Source: Streptosporangium pseudovulgare
GTDB taxonomy: Bacteria; Actinomycetota; Actinomycetes; Streptosporangiales; Streptosporangiaceae
DNA: 64,000 nt
Assembly: GCF_014648055.1 (NCBI RefSeq)
Contig: NZ_BMQJ01000021.1
Coordinates: forward strand, 1-64,000
Reading direction: 5' to 3'
Of this stretch, positions 1 through 8,698 are shown in pieces (position 1 is the stretch's first letter; the number at the start of each line of letters is the position of its first letter). The notes under the pieces were generated by a model. It made no database searches. It was not told the DNA's origin and saw nothing but the letters and a program-made list of their open reading frames with translations. The translations under genes and the position numbers were made by a program.

Positions 1-788
1 TTGGAGGAGTTGTAGAGCAGGTAGACCGTGCCGGCGGTGCCGAGGGCGGCGCTGTCGATCACGCTGTAGCCGCTGCCGCAGACCTCCTGCGCGGTGTACG
101 GGTTGGTGCCGCTGGAGCCGCAGCCGTTCTTGGACGTCAGCGTCTGGGCCGGGTAGCCGAACGTGGTGCCGTTGAAGACGGCCTTCTGGATGTTGGACGG
201 GTAGCTGGTGCCGAGACGCACCTCGTAGTGCAGGTGGGGCGAGATGTTGTTGCCCGGCTTGCTGGTGTTGCCGACCGTGCCGATCTTCTGGCCCTGGCTG
301 ACGGTGGCGCCCGCGCTGACCGACCGGGTGTCCAGGTGCGCGTAGTAGCTGCTCCAGCCGCCGCCGTGGTCGATCTTGACCAGGTTGCCGTAGCCGTTGG
401 TCGAACCCTGGTGGGCGGAGATCACCACGGTGCCCGCCGCGGCGGCGACGACGGTGTCGCCCTTGTCCGCGTCGGCGGTGCCGCCCCGGTTGAAGTCGAT
501 CTCCCACGACTGGTGGGCGCTGCTCGCGCTGGAGTTGCCGGTCCAGGACTGCCCGCAGGGGAAGGGCATCTGGAAGCTCGGTGTCGCCAGCGTCGTCGGC
601 GGCAGCTCGACGGACGGGTCGTTCGGCGGGTCGGCTCCCTCGAGTTCCGGATCGTAGTCCGTGACGGCCGCGGTGGCCGTGACGGCCGTGAGTCCCGTCG
701 CGGCGACGGCGCCCGGCGCGGCCGCGGTCGCGCCCGCGAGCCCGACCAGCAGGGCGAATCCCGTGGTGAGCACTCCTGTGAGTCTCAT
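1..788 (-). CDS. Secreted M23 family metallopeptidase (C-terminus cut by window edge)
   Basis: The reading frame runs from an ATG at 788 off the left edge, giving 262 residues without a stop. It starts with a signal peptide (MRLTGVLTTGFALLVGLAGA, then an Ala-rich stretch), so the product is secreted. The catalytic domain follows at about residues 70-205: an EIDFNRGG segment supplies the zinc-binding Asp and HLHYEV carries the HxH motif of LasA/lysostaphin-type M23 endopeptidases, which cut peptide cross-links of peptidoglycan. About 55 further residues with a Cys-containing segment may start a C-terminal wall- or glycan-binding module. An AAAGGA ribosome-binding site lies 6-7 nt upstream of the ATG. 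The gene is divergent from the SARP regulator. Family assignment is firm; the substrate is inferred. Confidence 0.85.
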   Translation of the reverse strand, partial: MRLTGVLTTGFALLVGLAGATAAAPGAVAATGLTAVTATAAVTDYDPELEGADPPNDPSVELPPTTLATPSFQMPFPCGQSWTGNSSASSAHQSWEIDFNRGGTADADKGDTVVAAAAGTVVISAHQGSTNGYGNLVKIDHGGGWSSYYAHLDTRSVSAGATVSQGQKIGTVGNTSKPGNNISPHLHYEVRLGTSYPSNIQKAVFNGTTFGYPAQTLTSKNGCGSSGTNPYTAQEVCGSGYSVIDSAALGTAGTVYLLYNSS

Positions 789-920
789 ATCGATCCTTTC
801 CGCGAGATGCGGGGGGTGAAGAGCCTTGACCGGCGCCATGCACTGTCTGTTGGATCTTCCGGAAGGCTCCCGCTGCGGACCAGCGTCGGCCTGCGGCGCA
901 TATGAAACATCCAGAATCCC

Positions 921-926
921 TATAAA
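921..926 (+). promoter_or_regulatory. Possible -10 box (TATAAA) for the SARP gene
   Basis: In the 209-nt divergent gap 789-997 a TATAAA lies 72 nt before the SARP start codon. No good -35 is visible at 16-18 nt upstream, so the assignment is tentative. The gap also holds a 10-bp palindrome CTTCCGGAAG at 856-865 that could be an operator for either gene. Confidence 0.25.
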
Positions 927-997
927 GCCCTGTCAGCCCCGGGTGATGCGGCCCGGTGAAATGGTTGCGACGCCTCCCGTGAGAGGTAGGTGCGGTC

Positions 998-3994
998 ATG
1001 GTGGTTGATCGGCCCGCGTTCAGGGTGCTCGGCCCGCTGGAGGTCGGCCCCCCGGGGCGGCCCCTGCGCGTCGCGGGCACGAAGTCCCGGATCCTGCTGG
1101 CGTCGCTGCTGCTCGACGCCAACCGGGTGGTCGCCGCGGACCACCTGGCCGAGATCCTGTGGCCGCTGAGCCGGCCGAGGTCGGCCCTGGCCAACCTCCG
1201 CACCTACGTCAGCTCCCTGCGCGCGGTCCTCGGCGCGACGGGCGGCGCCCGCATCCTGGCCCGGCCGTCCGGCTACCTGTTCGAGGTGCCCGCCGGGCAG
1301 CTCGACGCCCTCCTCTTCGAGGACCTCGTGGCCGGGGCGCGGGCGGCGGCCCGGGCCGGGGGAGACGCGGGGACCCGCGGGGACGCGGCGTCGGGGACGG
1401 AGGGCGGGCCGGAGGCGGCGGGCCGGGCGGAGGACGCGGCCGGGCTGCTTGACCGGGCGCTCGCGCTGTGGCGCGGCGCCCCGCTGGCCGACCTGTCCGG
1501 CAGCCCCCTGTGGGACGCCCGGCTGGAGTCGCTGGCCGGGCTGCGGCTCTCCGCCGCCGAGGAGCTGGCCGCCCTGCGGATGGAGCGCGGGCGGCACGCC
1601 GAGGCGGTCGCCGGGCTGCGCGGGCTGCTGAGGGAACACCCCTTCCGGGAGGACCTCTGGGGGCGGCTGATGCTCGCCCTGGACGCCGCCGGGCGGCAGG
1701 CCGAGGCCCTGGACGCCTACGCCGCGGCCCGGCGGCAGCTCGTCACCGAACTGGGCGTCGAGCCGGGCGCCGGGCTGCGCCGGGTGCACGCGGACATCCT
1801 GGCCGGGCGGCCCGCGGCGGAGGCCGCACCATCCCCGCCGGCCCCGCCGGCCCCGCCGGTCACCGTCCCGCGCCAGCTCCCCCCGGACATCCCGGACTTC
1901 ACCGGCCGGACCGGGACCGTCTCGGCCCTCACCCGGGCGCTGTCCCGCGAGAGGAGGCCGCCGGACGGGCCGCCGGCCGTCGCGGTAGTGGCCGGTCCGC
2001 CGGGAGTCGGCAAGACGGCGCTGGCCGTCCACTGCGCGCACGCCGTACGCCGCGCCTACCCCGGAGGGCAGCTCTACCTCGACCTCGGCGGCACCACGCC
2101 CGCCCCCGCCGACCCCGGCGAGCTGCTGGCCGAGGCGCTGCGCGCGCTGGGGACCGGCGGAGCCGGCCTGCCGCCCACCACCCGCGAGCGCTCCGCGCTG
2201 TACCGGTCGCTGCTGGCCGGACGGCCGGCGCTCGTGGTGCTCGACGACGCCGCCGACGCCGCGCAGGTACGGCCCCTGCTGCCGGGCAGCGGCTGCGCGG
2301 TCGTCGTGACGAGCCGCCGGCGCATCACCGAGCTGCCCGGGGCGCTGCAGATCGACCTCGACGTCCTCACCCCCGCGGAGGCCGAGGAGCTGCTGGGCAG
2401 GATCGCGGGCGCCGACCGGGTGCGCCGGGAGCGGGAGGCCGCCGCGGAGATCCTGCGGGCCTGCGACCACCTTCCGCTCGCCGTCAGGATCGCCGGGGCC
2501 CGGCTGGCCGCGCGGCCCGGCTGGCCGCTGGCCGTGCTGCGGCGGCGGCTCGCGGACGAGGCGAACCGCCTGGGCGAGCTGCGGGCCGGGGACCTGGAGG
2601 TGCGTGGCAGCTTCGACCGCAGCTACCGGACGCTGCCCGGCGACGCCGCCCGGGCCTTCGGGGCGCTCGGCCTCCTCGGGACGAGGCCGCTGCCCGGCTG
2701 GGTGGTCGGGGCCGTGCTCGGCCGGGACCGGGCCGACGACGTCACCGACGCCCTCGTCGACGCCAACCTGCTGCGGCTCGCCGGGACCGACGCGCTCGGC
2801 CGGCCCCGCTACCTGCTGCCCGGCCTCGCCCGGTGCAGCGCCCGGGAGCTGGCCGGCGGCCCCGGCGGCGCCGGTGGTGCGGACGCCCTCGCCCGGGTGC
2901 TCGACGGGTGGACCGCCCTCGCCGGGAGCGCCATGACACGGCTGCCGACCACCCTGTTCAGCCTGGCCCCGGCGGACGAGCCCCGCTGGCGGCCGGACGG
3001 CGAGACCGCCGCGAGCCTGCCGGCCGACCCGCTGCCGTGGTTCGACGCCGAGCGGGAGACCCTGGCGGAGGCCGTACGGCTGGCCGCCGACGCCGGGCTC
3101 GCCGGTGCCGCCTGGGGGCTCGCCGCCGCCCTGGTGCCCTACTTCGACCTGCGGTGCCACTTCGACGAGTGGCGGAGCACGCACCGGGCCGCGCTGGAGG
3201 CGGCCCGCCGGGCCGGCGACCGCGGCGGGGAGGCCGCCATGCTCCGCGGCCTGGCCCAGGTCGGCCTCTACCAGGACCGCTACGCCGAGGCGGGGGAGAT
3301 GTTCGCGCGGTCCCGGGTGATCTTCCACGAGCTGGGCGACGCGCGCGGGGAGGCGGTCTCGATCTGCGGGCTGGGGGCGGTGAACCACTTCCGCGGCCGC
3401 CACGTCGAGGCGCTCGGCCACTTCCGGATGGCTCTCGCGATCTTCGCCGCCCTGGAGGACCGTGGCGGCGAGGCCTACGTCCGGCAGGCCGTCGGCCGGG
3501 TCTGCCTGGTCCTGCGCGACCTGGGCCGGGCCTCGGCCTGGCTGGGCGGGGCGCTGCGGCTGGCCAGGGAGATCGGCGACCCGCACCGGGAGGCGTGCGT
3601 GTCGATGCAGCTCGGGCGGCTGCACGACCTGGCGGCCGACGCCGAGGAGGCGATGCGCTTCCAGGGGTACGCCCTGGACATCTTCGAGGAGCTCGGCGAC
3701 CGGCACTGCGGCGCCTACGCCCTGCAGAACCTGGGCGGCCTGCAGGTGACCCGCGGTGACCGGTCGCACGCCTCGGCGCAGCTCCAGCGGTCCCTGGAGA
3801 TCTTCCAGCAGCTCGGCGACCGCAGCGGGGAGGCCGCCGCGGTCCAGCGGCTCGGGGAGCTACACCGGTCGGCCGGCCGTACCGGGCTGGCCCGCGACTA
3901 CCTGCACCACGCCCGCGCGCTCCGGCGGGAGCTGCGGGGCGGGGCGGGCGGTGGGGTCCGGTCCGCGGCCTGCGCGCCGCCCCCGGGCCGGTGA
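998..3994 (+). CDS. SARP/AfsR-family transcriptional regulator with NB-ARC and TPR domains
   Basis: The 998-residue product has the three-part AfsR architecture. Residues 1-95 (FRVLGPLEVG..., ...LRTYVSSLRAVLG) match the OmpR-like winged helix of SARP proteins, and residues to about 265 form the bacterial transcriptional activation domain (ending TELGVEPGAGLRRVHADIL). An NB-ARC ATPase follows, with Walker A GPPGVGKT near residue 334 and Walker B PALVVLDDA near 410. The last 300 residues are TPR-like repeats built round the recurring motif F..LGD..GEA. Such proteins activate secondary-metabolite or differentiation genes in response to nucleotide or partner binding, but no biosynthetic cluster is visible here. 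The ATG has AGAGG/TAGG just upstream. The gene stands alone and ends inside a strong hairpin. Confidence 0.9.
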   Translation: MVVDRPAFRVLGPLEVGPPGRPLRVAGTKSRILLASLLLDANRVVAADHLAEILWPLSRPRSALANLRTYVSSLRAVLGATGGARILARPSGYLFEVPAGQLDALLFEDLVAGARAAARAGGDAGTRGDAASGTEGGPEAAGRAEDAAGLLDRALALWRGAPLADLSGSPLWDARLESLAGLRLSAAEELAALRMERGRHAEAVAGLRGLLREHPFREDLWGRLMLALDAAGRQAEALDAYAAARRQLVTELGVEPGAGLRRVHADILAGRPAAEAAPSPPAPPAPPVTVPRQLPPDIPDFTGRTGTVSALTRALSRERRPPDGPPAVAVVAGPPGVGKTALAVHCAHAVRRAYPGGQLYLDLGGTTPAPADPGELLAEALRALGTGGAGLPPTTRERSALYRSLLAGRPALVVLDDAADAAQVRPLLPGSGCAVVVTSRRRITELPGALQIDLDVLTPAEAEELLGRIAGADRVRREREAAAEILRACDHLPLAVRIAGARLAARPGWPLAVLRRRLADEANRLGELRAGDLEVRGSFDRSYRTLPGDAARAFGALGLLGTRPLPGWVVGAVLGRDRADDVTDALVDANLLRLAGTDALGRPRYLLPGLARCSARELAGGPGGAGGADALARVLDGWTALAGSAMTRLPTTLFSLAPADEPRWRPDGETAASLPADPLPWFDAERETLAEAVRLAADAGLAGAAWGLAAALVPYFDLRCHFDEWRSTHRAALEAARRAGDRGGEAAMLRGLAQVGLYQDRYAEAGEMFARSRVIFHELGDARGEAVSICGLGAVNHFRGRHVEALGHFRMALAIFAALEDRGGEAYVRQAVGRVCLVLRDLGRASAWLGGALRLAREIGDPHREACVSMQLGRLHDLAADAEEAMRFQGYALDIFEELGDRHCGAYALQNLGGLQVTRGDRSHASAQLQRSLEIFQQLGDRSGEAAAVQRLGELHRSAGRTGLARDYLHHARALRRELRGGAGGGVRSAACAPPPGR

Positions 3995-4030
3995 CCGGCC
4001 CGGGGTGTCCTTTCCGGGCCGGTCACCGGC
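3987..4030. terminator. Bidirectional hairpin between the convergent SARP and MFS genes
   Basis: A perfect 17-bp inverted repeat (left arm 3987-4003, GCCGGTGACCGGCCCGG; right arm 4014-4030) with a 10-nt loop overlaps the SARP stop codon. It has no U-tract, as is usual for actinobacterial terminators, and lies between convergent genes. Confidence 0.7.
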
Positions 4031-4108
4031 GGTCCCGGCGGAGGCCGGCGGGGGAGTGCGGGGGAGTACAGCGGGTGCGCGCGGGCGGCTCAGGCGGTGC
4101 GGGCGCGC

Positions 4109-5317
4109 TCAGCGGCGCGCCGGGGCCGGGATCGGGACCGGGTCCGAGGCGGCGGCGGCCGGGCGGGCGGCCCGGCGCTCCAGCGCGCCGGAGAGCACGG
4201 CCAGGCCGAGGGCCGAACCGGTGAGCAGCGCGCCGACCCAGTTGGGCGCCGTGACGCCGAGGCCGGCCGACAGGACGAGCCCGCCGAGCAGGGCCGCCAG
4301 CGCGTTGCCGAGGTTGAAGGCGCCGATGTTGACCGCCGAGGCCAGCGTCGGCGCGCCCGCCGTCTGGTCCAGGATCCGCTTCTGCAGCGGCGGGACGGTC
4401 GCGAAGCCGAGGGCCCCGATCAGTGTGAGGGTGACGGCGGCGGCCACCTTGTCGTGGGCGGTGACGGTGAACAGCGCCAGCACCAGCGCCAGCCCGCCCA
4501 GCGACAGGTACAGCAGCGGCATCAGGGCGCGGTCGGCGTAGCGGCCGCCGACGAGGTTGCCCGCGACCATGCCGATCCCGAACAGCACCAGCAGCCAGCT
4601 CACGTCGCCCTCGCCGTACCCGGCCGCCTGCGTCATCATCGGCACGATGTAGGTGATCGCGGCGAAGACGCCGCTGAAGCCGAGGACCGTCATGCCCATC
4701 GCCAGCAGGACCTGGGCGTTGCGGAACGCGGCGAACTCGCCGCGGATCCGCCCGCCGCCGGGCTCCGGGCGCGGGCCGGCGGGCACGAGCGCCGCCACCC
4801 CGGCCAGGCCGAGGACGCCGAGGGCGGCGACCGCGGCGAAGGTGACCCGCCAGCCGGCGTGCTGGCCGAGCGCCGTGCCGAGCGGGACGCCCACCACATT
4901 GGCGACGGTCAGGCCGGTGAACATCAGGGCGATGGCGCCCGCCCGCCTCCCCGGGGGGACGAGCCCGGCGGCGACGACCGAGCCGATCCCGAAGAAGGCA
5001 CCGTGGGCGAGCGAGGCGACCACCCGCCCGGCGAGCATCACGCCGAAGCCGGGGGCGGCCGCCGAGAGCAGGTTGCCGGCGATGAACAGCCCCATCAGGG
5101 CCATCAGCATCCGCTTGCGGGAGAAGCGGGTGCCGATGACGGTCATCAGCGGCGCGCCTGCGACCACGCCCAGCGCGTATCCGGTGGCGAGGTTTCCGGC
5201 GGTGGGGACGGACACGTCGAAGGTCGCGGCGACCTGGGGCAGCAGCCCCATGATCACGAACTCGGTGGTGCCGATCCCGAAGGCGCCGATGGCCAGCGCC
5301 AGGAGTGCGAGTGGCAT
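4109..5317 (-). CDS. MFS drug/sugar exporter, AraJ/Cmx type (DHA1, 12 TM)
   Basis: The 402-residue integral membrane protein has about 12 hydrophobic segments. It begins with GAFGIGTTEFVIMGLLPQVA, the TM1 signature of the AraJ/CmlA/Cmx branch of DHA1 drug:proton antiporters, and the loop GTRFSRKRML corresponds to the MFS motif-A region. A basic C-terminal tail ends at a stop 79 nt beyond the terminator. Transcription is divergent from the MarR gene at 5446. The 128-nt spacer carries a promoter for this gene overlapped by an inverted repeat, so MarR-controlled efflux of a toxic or self-made compound is likely. The substrate is unknown. Confidence 0.88.
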   Translation of the reverse strand: MPLALLALAIGAFGIGTTEFVIMGLLPQVAATFDVSVPTAGNLATGYALGVVAGAPLMTVIGTRFSRKRMLMALMGLFIAGNLLSAAAPGFGVMLAGRVVASLAHGAFFGIGSVVAAGLVPPGRRAGAIALMFTGLTVANVVGVPLGTALGQHAGWRVTFAAVAALGVLGLAGVAALVPAGPRPEPGGGRIRGEFAAFRNAQVLLAMGMTVLGFSGVFAAITYIVPMMTQAAGYGEGDVSWLLVLFGIGMVAGNLVGGRYADRALMPLLYLSLGGLALVLALFTVTAHDKVAAAVTLTLIGALGFATVPPLQKRILDQTAGAPTLASAVNIGAFNLGNALAALLGGLVLSAGLGVTAPNWVGALLTGSALGLAVLSGALERRAARPAAAASDPVPIPAPARR

Positions 5318-5346
5318 GGCAGAGCCCCCGAAGGTTGCGTTTGGGA

Positions 5347-5389
5347 TTTACAAGCGGAGACAATAATTGCACACGCTGGTAAATGCAAG
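5347..5389. promoter_or_regulatory. Promoter of the MFS exporter overlapped by a probable MarR operator
   Basis: On the minus strand TTGCAT (5384-5389), a 17-bp spacer and TATTGT (5361-5366) make a good housekeeping promoter for the exporter. Two inverted repeats cover it: ATTTACAAGCG (5347-5357) against CGCTGGTAAAT (5375-5385), 10 of 11 matching, and TTGCA (5368-5372) against TGCAA (5385-5389). This is the geometry expected for repression by the adjacent MarR protein. Confidence 0.6.
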
Positions 5390-5445
5390 CGCGATATGTT
5401 GCGCATGAGGGATACCCTGGGGATGGCACACCGAGGAGGGGTCCC

Positions 5446-5931
5446 ATGTCACCGTCGCCGTCCACCGGCCCGATCGCCGGTCCTCCCCAGCGCCCGGCCG
5501 ACGGGCCGGCCCGGGGCTGGTCCGTCCTGTCCGTGCTGCACGGCCGCGTCGAGGCGCACCTGGAGCGCGCCCTGCAGGCGGCGCACGAGCTGAGCGCGCG
5601 GGAGCTGTCCGTGCTGGACCTGCTCAGCGGCCAGCATCCGGGCGAGGGCGGGCACCTGCAGATGCACCAGCTCGCCGAGGCGGTCGTGCTCAGCCAGAGC
5701 GCCACCACCCGCCTGGTCGCCCGGCTGGAGGAACGGGGCCTGCTCACCCGCTACATCTGCGCGACGGACCGGCGCGGCATCTACACCGACGTCACCGAGG
5801 CCGGCTTCGCCCTCCTTCCGAAGGCCCGGCGGACCAGGGACGCCGCGCTGCGCGAGGCCCTCGACGACGCGGAGCGGCGGCCCGGTCTGGCGCCGCTGGT
5901 CGCGGCCGTCCGCTCCCTCGGCGACGCCTGA
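5446..5931 (+). CDS. MarR-family transcriptional regulator
   Basis: The 161-residue protein has the MarR winged-helix layout. The N-terminal helix spans ARGWSVLSVLHGRVEAHLERALQ, the recognition region is LAEAVVLSQSATTRLVARLEERGLL (about residues 75-99), and the wing is CATDRRGIYTDVTEAG with the conserved D-R-R. The start was chosen at the ATG at 5446 because GAGGAGGGG lies 4-5 nt upstream; a longer frame opens at 5383 without such a site. Divergent from the MFS exporter, it probably represses it from the palindromic spacer. MarR proteins usually release DNA on binding small phenolic or drug-like ligands; the ligand here is unknown. Confidence 0.9.
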   Translation: MSPSPSTGPIAGPPQRPADGPARGWSVLSVLHGRVEAHLERALQAAHELSARELSVLDLLSGQHPGEGGHLQMHQLAEAVVLSQSATTRLVARLEERGLLTRYICATDRRGIYTDVTEAGFALLPKARRTRDAALREALDDAERRPGLAPLVAAVRSLGDA

Positions 5932-5967
5932 CGGGGACCGCGCGGACCTCGCCTCCGGGGCGTCCGG

Positions 5968-5989
5968 GCCGGGGCGTTCGGACCCCGGC
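5968..5989. terminator. Hairpin between convergent MarR and M24 genes
   Basis: GCCGGGG (5968-5974) and CCCCGGC (5983-5989) can pair around an 8-nt loop. The hairpin sits in the 96-nt gap between two converging genes, so it may serve both. Confidence 0.45.
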
Positions 5990-6027
5990 GTACGGCGGAG
6001 CCGCCGGCCGTCAGCCCCGGCGCCCCT

Positions 6028-7020
6028 TCAGCGGTCGACGACGCACAGTTCCCAGGGGAGCGAGCTGAGCCGCCGGCCGCCCTCCGGGGCGCAGACGACG
6101 ACGTCGGCCACCCGCGCGCCGAACAGCTCCGGCAGGTAGATCGCCGGTTCCAGGCAGACCGTCGTGCCGGGTTCGAACACCGTCCCGTCGCCGGGGACCA
6201 GCCACGGGCCCTCCTCGTGGCTGCGGCCCACACCGCGCCCCGGCCGCCGCCCGGCGTACTCGCCGTAGCCGCTGCCGTCGATCACCTCACGGGCGGCCCG
6301 GCCGACCTCCGCGGCCGTCACGCCGGGCCGTACCGCGTCCAGGGCGGCCCGCTGCGCGGCCAGGACGACCGAGTACATCGCCTCGAAGTCCTCCGGCGGC
6401 TCGGCCACCGCGAACATGCGGGCCACCTCCGCGCAGTGGCCGTCCCATCTGCCGCACACCGACACCAGCAGCGCGTCACCGGGATTGATCACGCGGTCGC
6501 ACGCCGCGTGCCGGGGCAGCGCGGTGTGCTCGCCCGCGGCGACGAGCACCGACAGCGTCTCCTCGCACCCGGCCTCGGCCAGCGCGGCCCGCAGCCGCCG
6601 CGCCATCGCGCGTTCGGTGGCGCCGAACCACACCAGCCCGCGGGCCGCGAGCAGCACCGCGTCCGCCGCCGCGGCGGCCCGCCCGGTCGCCGCGACCTCC
6701 GCCGGCTCCCGGCGGAGCCGCAGCGGGGCGAGCACGGACGACGCCAGCACCAGTTCGGCGTCCACCGGCAGCGAGAACAGCTCCCGGGCCCGCATCTCGG
6801 GGTCCACCCCGACGCGGCGGGCGGCGCCCGGGACGAGCGCCGCCGCCTCCCGCGGGCCGGCCGCGGCGGTGGGCGGTCCCTCGCCGGTCAGGACGAGATA
6901 CCCGTCGTACCCGTCGTCCAGGCCGTCCAGGCCGCTCAGGTAGCGGAAGTCCGGGGAGGGGCGCAGCACCAGGGCGTCGACCCCCTCCTCGGCCATCCTG
7001 CGGCGCACCTCATCGATCAT
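6028..7020 (-). CDS. M24-fold (creatinase/prolidase-like) protein with degenerate metal site
   Basis: The 330-residue protein has the N-terminal creatinase domain and a C-terminal pita-bread domain of Xaa-Pro aminopeptidases (GYGEYAGRRPG..., CLEPAIYLPELFGARV). The five metal ligands of the family (Asp, Asp, His, Glu, Glu) read Ser (GDALLVSVCG), Glu (HCAEVARM), Arg (GRGVGRSH), Glu (CLEPAIY) and Ala (RVADVVV). Only one canonical ligand is kept, so ordinary dinuclear-metal peptidase activity is unlikely; a creatinase-like metal-free hydrolase or a non-catalytic binder is more plausible. Its ATG overlaps the stop of the upstream ABC ATPase (ATGA), so it is the last gene of the Opp operon and presumably acts in the cytosol on the imported substrate or its product. 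Confidence 0.8.
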   Translation of the reverse strand: MIDEVRRRMAEEGVDALVLRPSPDFRYLSGLDGLDDGYDGYLVLTGEGPPTAAAGPREAAALVPGAARRVGVDPEMRARELFSLPVDAELVLASSVLAPLRLRREPAEVAATGRAAAAADAVLLAARGLVWFGATERAMARRLRAALAEAGCEETLSVLVAAGEHTALPRHAACDRVINPGDALLVSVCGRWDGHCAEVARMFAVAEPPEDFEAMYSVVLAAQRAALDAVRPGVTAAEVGRAAREVIDGSGYGEYAGRRPGRGVGRSHEEGPWLVPGDGTVFEPGTTVCLEPAIYLPELFGARVADVVVCAPEGGRRLSSLPWELCVVDR

Positions 7021-7931
7021 CGGGGTTCGTGCAGCCAGCAGGCGACCGGGCCGAACGCCGGTTCGCGTTCCCGGCAGACGTCCATCGCCACCGGGCAGCG
7101 CGGGTGGAACCGGCAGCCGGACGGCGGGTCGGCCGGGTCCGGCACGTCCCCGGCCAGCTCCGCCGGCAGCACCCCCGCGCCGTCGGGCGCCGGGATCGCG
7201 CCCAGCAGCGCCCGGGTGTAGGGGTGGCGGGGGTCGCGCCAGACCTCCGCGGTCCGGCCCACCTCCACGATCTTCCCGAGGTACATCACCGCGATCCGGT
7301 CGGCGATCAGCCGCACCACCGACAGGTCGTGGCTGATGAACAGCAGCCCCGCGCCCGCGGAGACCGCGAGGTCCCGCATGAGCGTGGCCACCTGGGCCTG
7401 GGCGGAGGCGTCGAGCGCCGAGATGGGCTCGTCGCCGATCAGCAGCGACGGCCGGGCGGCGAGCGCCCGGGCGATCGCGATCCGCTGCCGCTGCCCGCCG
7501 GAGAACTCGTGCGGGTGGCGGCCGGCGACGTCACCGGGCAGCCCCACCCGCTCCAGCATCTCGGTGGGCGTGGTCGTGGTGTCGCCCGCCGCGCGCAGTC
7601 CGTCGGCGATCTGCGCGCCCACCCGCCGCCGCGGGTTCAGCGAGGAGTAGGGGTCCTGGAAGACCATCTGGATCCCGGCCAGCGACCGGTCCCTGCGGCG
7701 CAGGCCCAGCGGGGTCACCGTACGGTCGCCGAAGGAGATCGTCCCCTCGGTCACCGGGGCCAGCCCGCACACCGCGCGGGCCAGCGTCGACTTGCCGCAT
7801 CCCGACTCCCCGACGAGGCCGACGACCTCGCCCGCCTCGACGGTCAGGCCGGCCCCGGCCACGGCGCGCACCACGGGGCGGCCGGGGGTGCGGTGCTCGA
7901 CGACGAGGTCGTTCACGCTCAGCAGCGTCAT
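7017..7931 (-). CDS. Oligopeptide-type ABC transporter ATP-binding protein (OppF/DppF type)
   Basis: This is a 304-residue cytoplasmic ATPase of the Opp/Dpp importer family. Walker A is GESGCGKST at residues 41-49, the Q-loop is MVFQDPYSSLNPRRRVG, the signature is EFSGGQRQRIAIARAL and Walker B is LLIGDEPISALD. The C-terminal oligopeptide/dipeptide tail has CRFHPRCPVAMDVC, a Cys-rich motif shared by these subunits. The ATG at 7931 was chosen because it overlaps the preceding stop as ATGA; the open frame extends much further upstream only because of high GC. It forms a heterodimer with the product of the gene at 7928 and drives import through the two permeases. Confidence 0.93.
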   Translation of the reverse strand: MTLLSVNDLVVEHRTPGRPVVRAVAGAGLTVEAGEVVGLVGESGCGKSTLARAVCGLAPVTEGTISFGDRTVTPLGLRRRDRSLAGIQMVFQDPYSSLNPRRRVGAQIADGLRAAGDTTTTPTEMLERVGLPGDVAGRHPHEFSGGQRQRIAIARALAARPSLLIGDEPISALDASAQAQVATLMRDLAVSAGAGLLFISHDLSVVRLIADRIAVMYLGKIVEVGRTAEVWRDPRHPYTRALLGAIPAPDGAGVLPAELAGDVPDPADPPSGCRFHPRCPVAMDVCREREPAFGPVACWLHEPR

Positions 7932-8698
7932 GAGGTCTCCCCGGGTAGCGAGTCCAGCAGGGCGCGGGTGTAGGGGTGGGCCGGGTCGCGCAGCACCTGT
8001 GCGCGCGGGCCGGTCTCCACGACCACGCCGTCCCGCATCACGCTCACCTCGTCGGCGACCGCGGACATCACGCCGAGGTCGTGGGTGACGAGCAGCACGG
8101 CCAGGTCCAGGTCGTCGCACAGGCCGCGCAGCAGCCGCAGGATCCCGGCCTGGACGGTCACGTCGAGCGCGGTCGTCGGCTCGTCGGCGATGAGCACCTT
8201 CGGCGAGCAGGCCAGCGCGACCGCGATCGCGATGCGCTGGCGCATGCCCCCGGAGAACTGGTGCGGGTAGCGGCCGAGGGCCTCCTCCGCGCCCGGGATG
8301 CGCACCTGGCGCAGCAGGTCGGCGGCCCTGGCCCGCGCCTGCCGCCGGTCCAGGCGCATGTGGTGGCGCATGTGCTCGGTGAGCTGGCGGCCGATCGTGA
8401 GCATCGGGTGCAGGCTGGTCGCCGGGTCCTGGAAGACCATGGCGACCTCGCCGCCGCGTACCGCGTTGAGCTGCCGGGGGGTCATGGCGAGCAGGTCGCG
8501 CTCTCCCAGGGTGATCCGGCCGCTCACCCGCGCCCCGTGCGGGAGCAGGCCGAGGACGGCCAGTCCCGTCATCGTCTTGCCCGAGCCGCTCTCGCCGGCC
8601 AGCCCGTGCACCTGGCCGGCGCGCAGTTCGAGGTCGACGCCACGCAGGATCTCCCTGCCGCCGAGGGTGACCTTCAGATCGGAGATCGCGAGAGTCAC
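7928..8698 (-). CDS. Oligopeptide-type ABC transporter ATP-binding protein (OppD/DppD type)
   Basis: This 256-residue ATPase has Walker A GESGSGKT (residues 35-42), Q-loop MVFQDPATSLHPMLTIG, signature QFSGGMRQRIAIAVAL and Walker B VLIADEPTTALD. It is shorter than typical OppD because it ends right after ALLDSLPGETS and lacks the Cys-rich oligopeptide tail, although the HPYTRALL motif is present. The start is a GTG at 8698 overlapping the upstream permease stop (GTGA). The C-terminal truncation relative to its partner is real in this sequence; whether it matters for function is unknown. Confidence 0.9.
   Translation of the reverse strand: MTLAISDLKVTLGGREILRGVDLELRAGQVHGLAGESGSGKTMTGLAVLGLLPHGARVSGRITLGERDLLAMTPRQLNAVRGGEVAMVFQDPATSLHPMLTIGRQLTEHMRHHMRLDRRQARARAADLLRQVRIPGAEEALGRYPHQFSGGMRQRIAIAVALACSPKVLIADEPTTALDVTVQAGILRLLRGLCDDLDLAVLLVTHDLGVMSAVADEVSVMRDGVVVETGPRAQVLRDPAHPYTRALLDSLPGETS

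Noticed and set aside
920..3769. A 949-codon minus-strand frame opposite the SARP gene
   Set aside because: Low-complexity composition and full overlap with a clearly conserved regulator.
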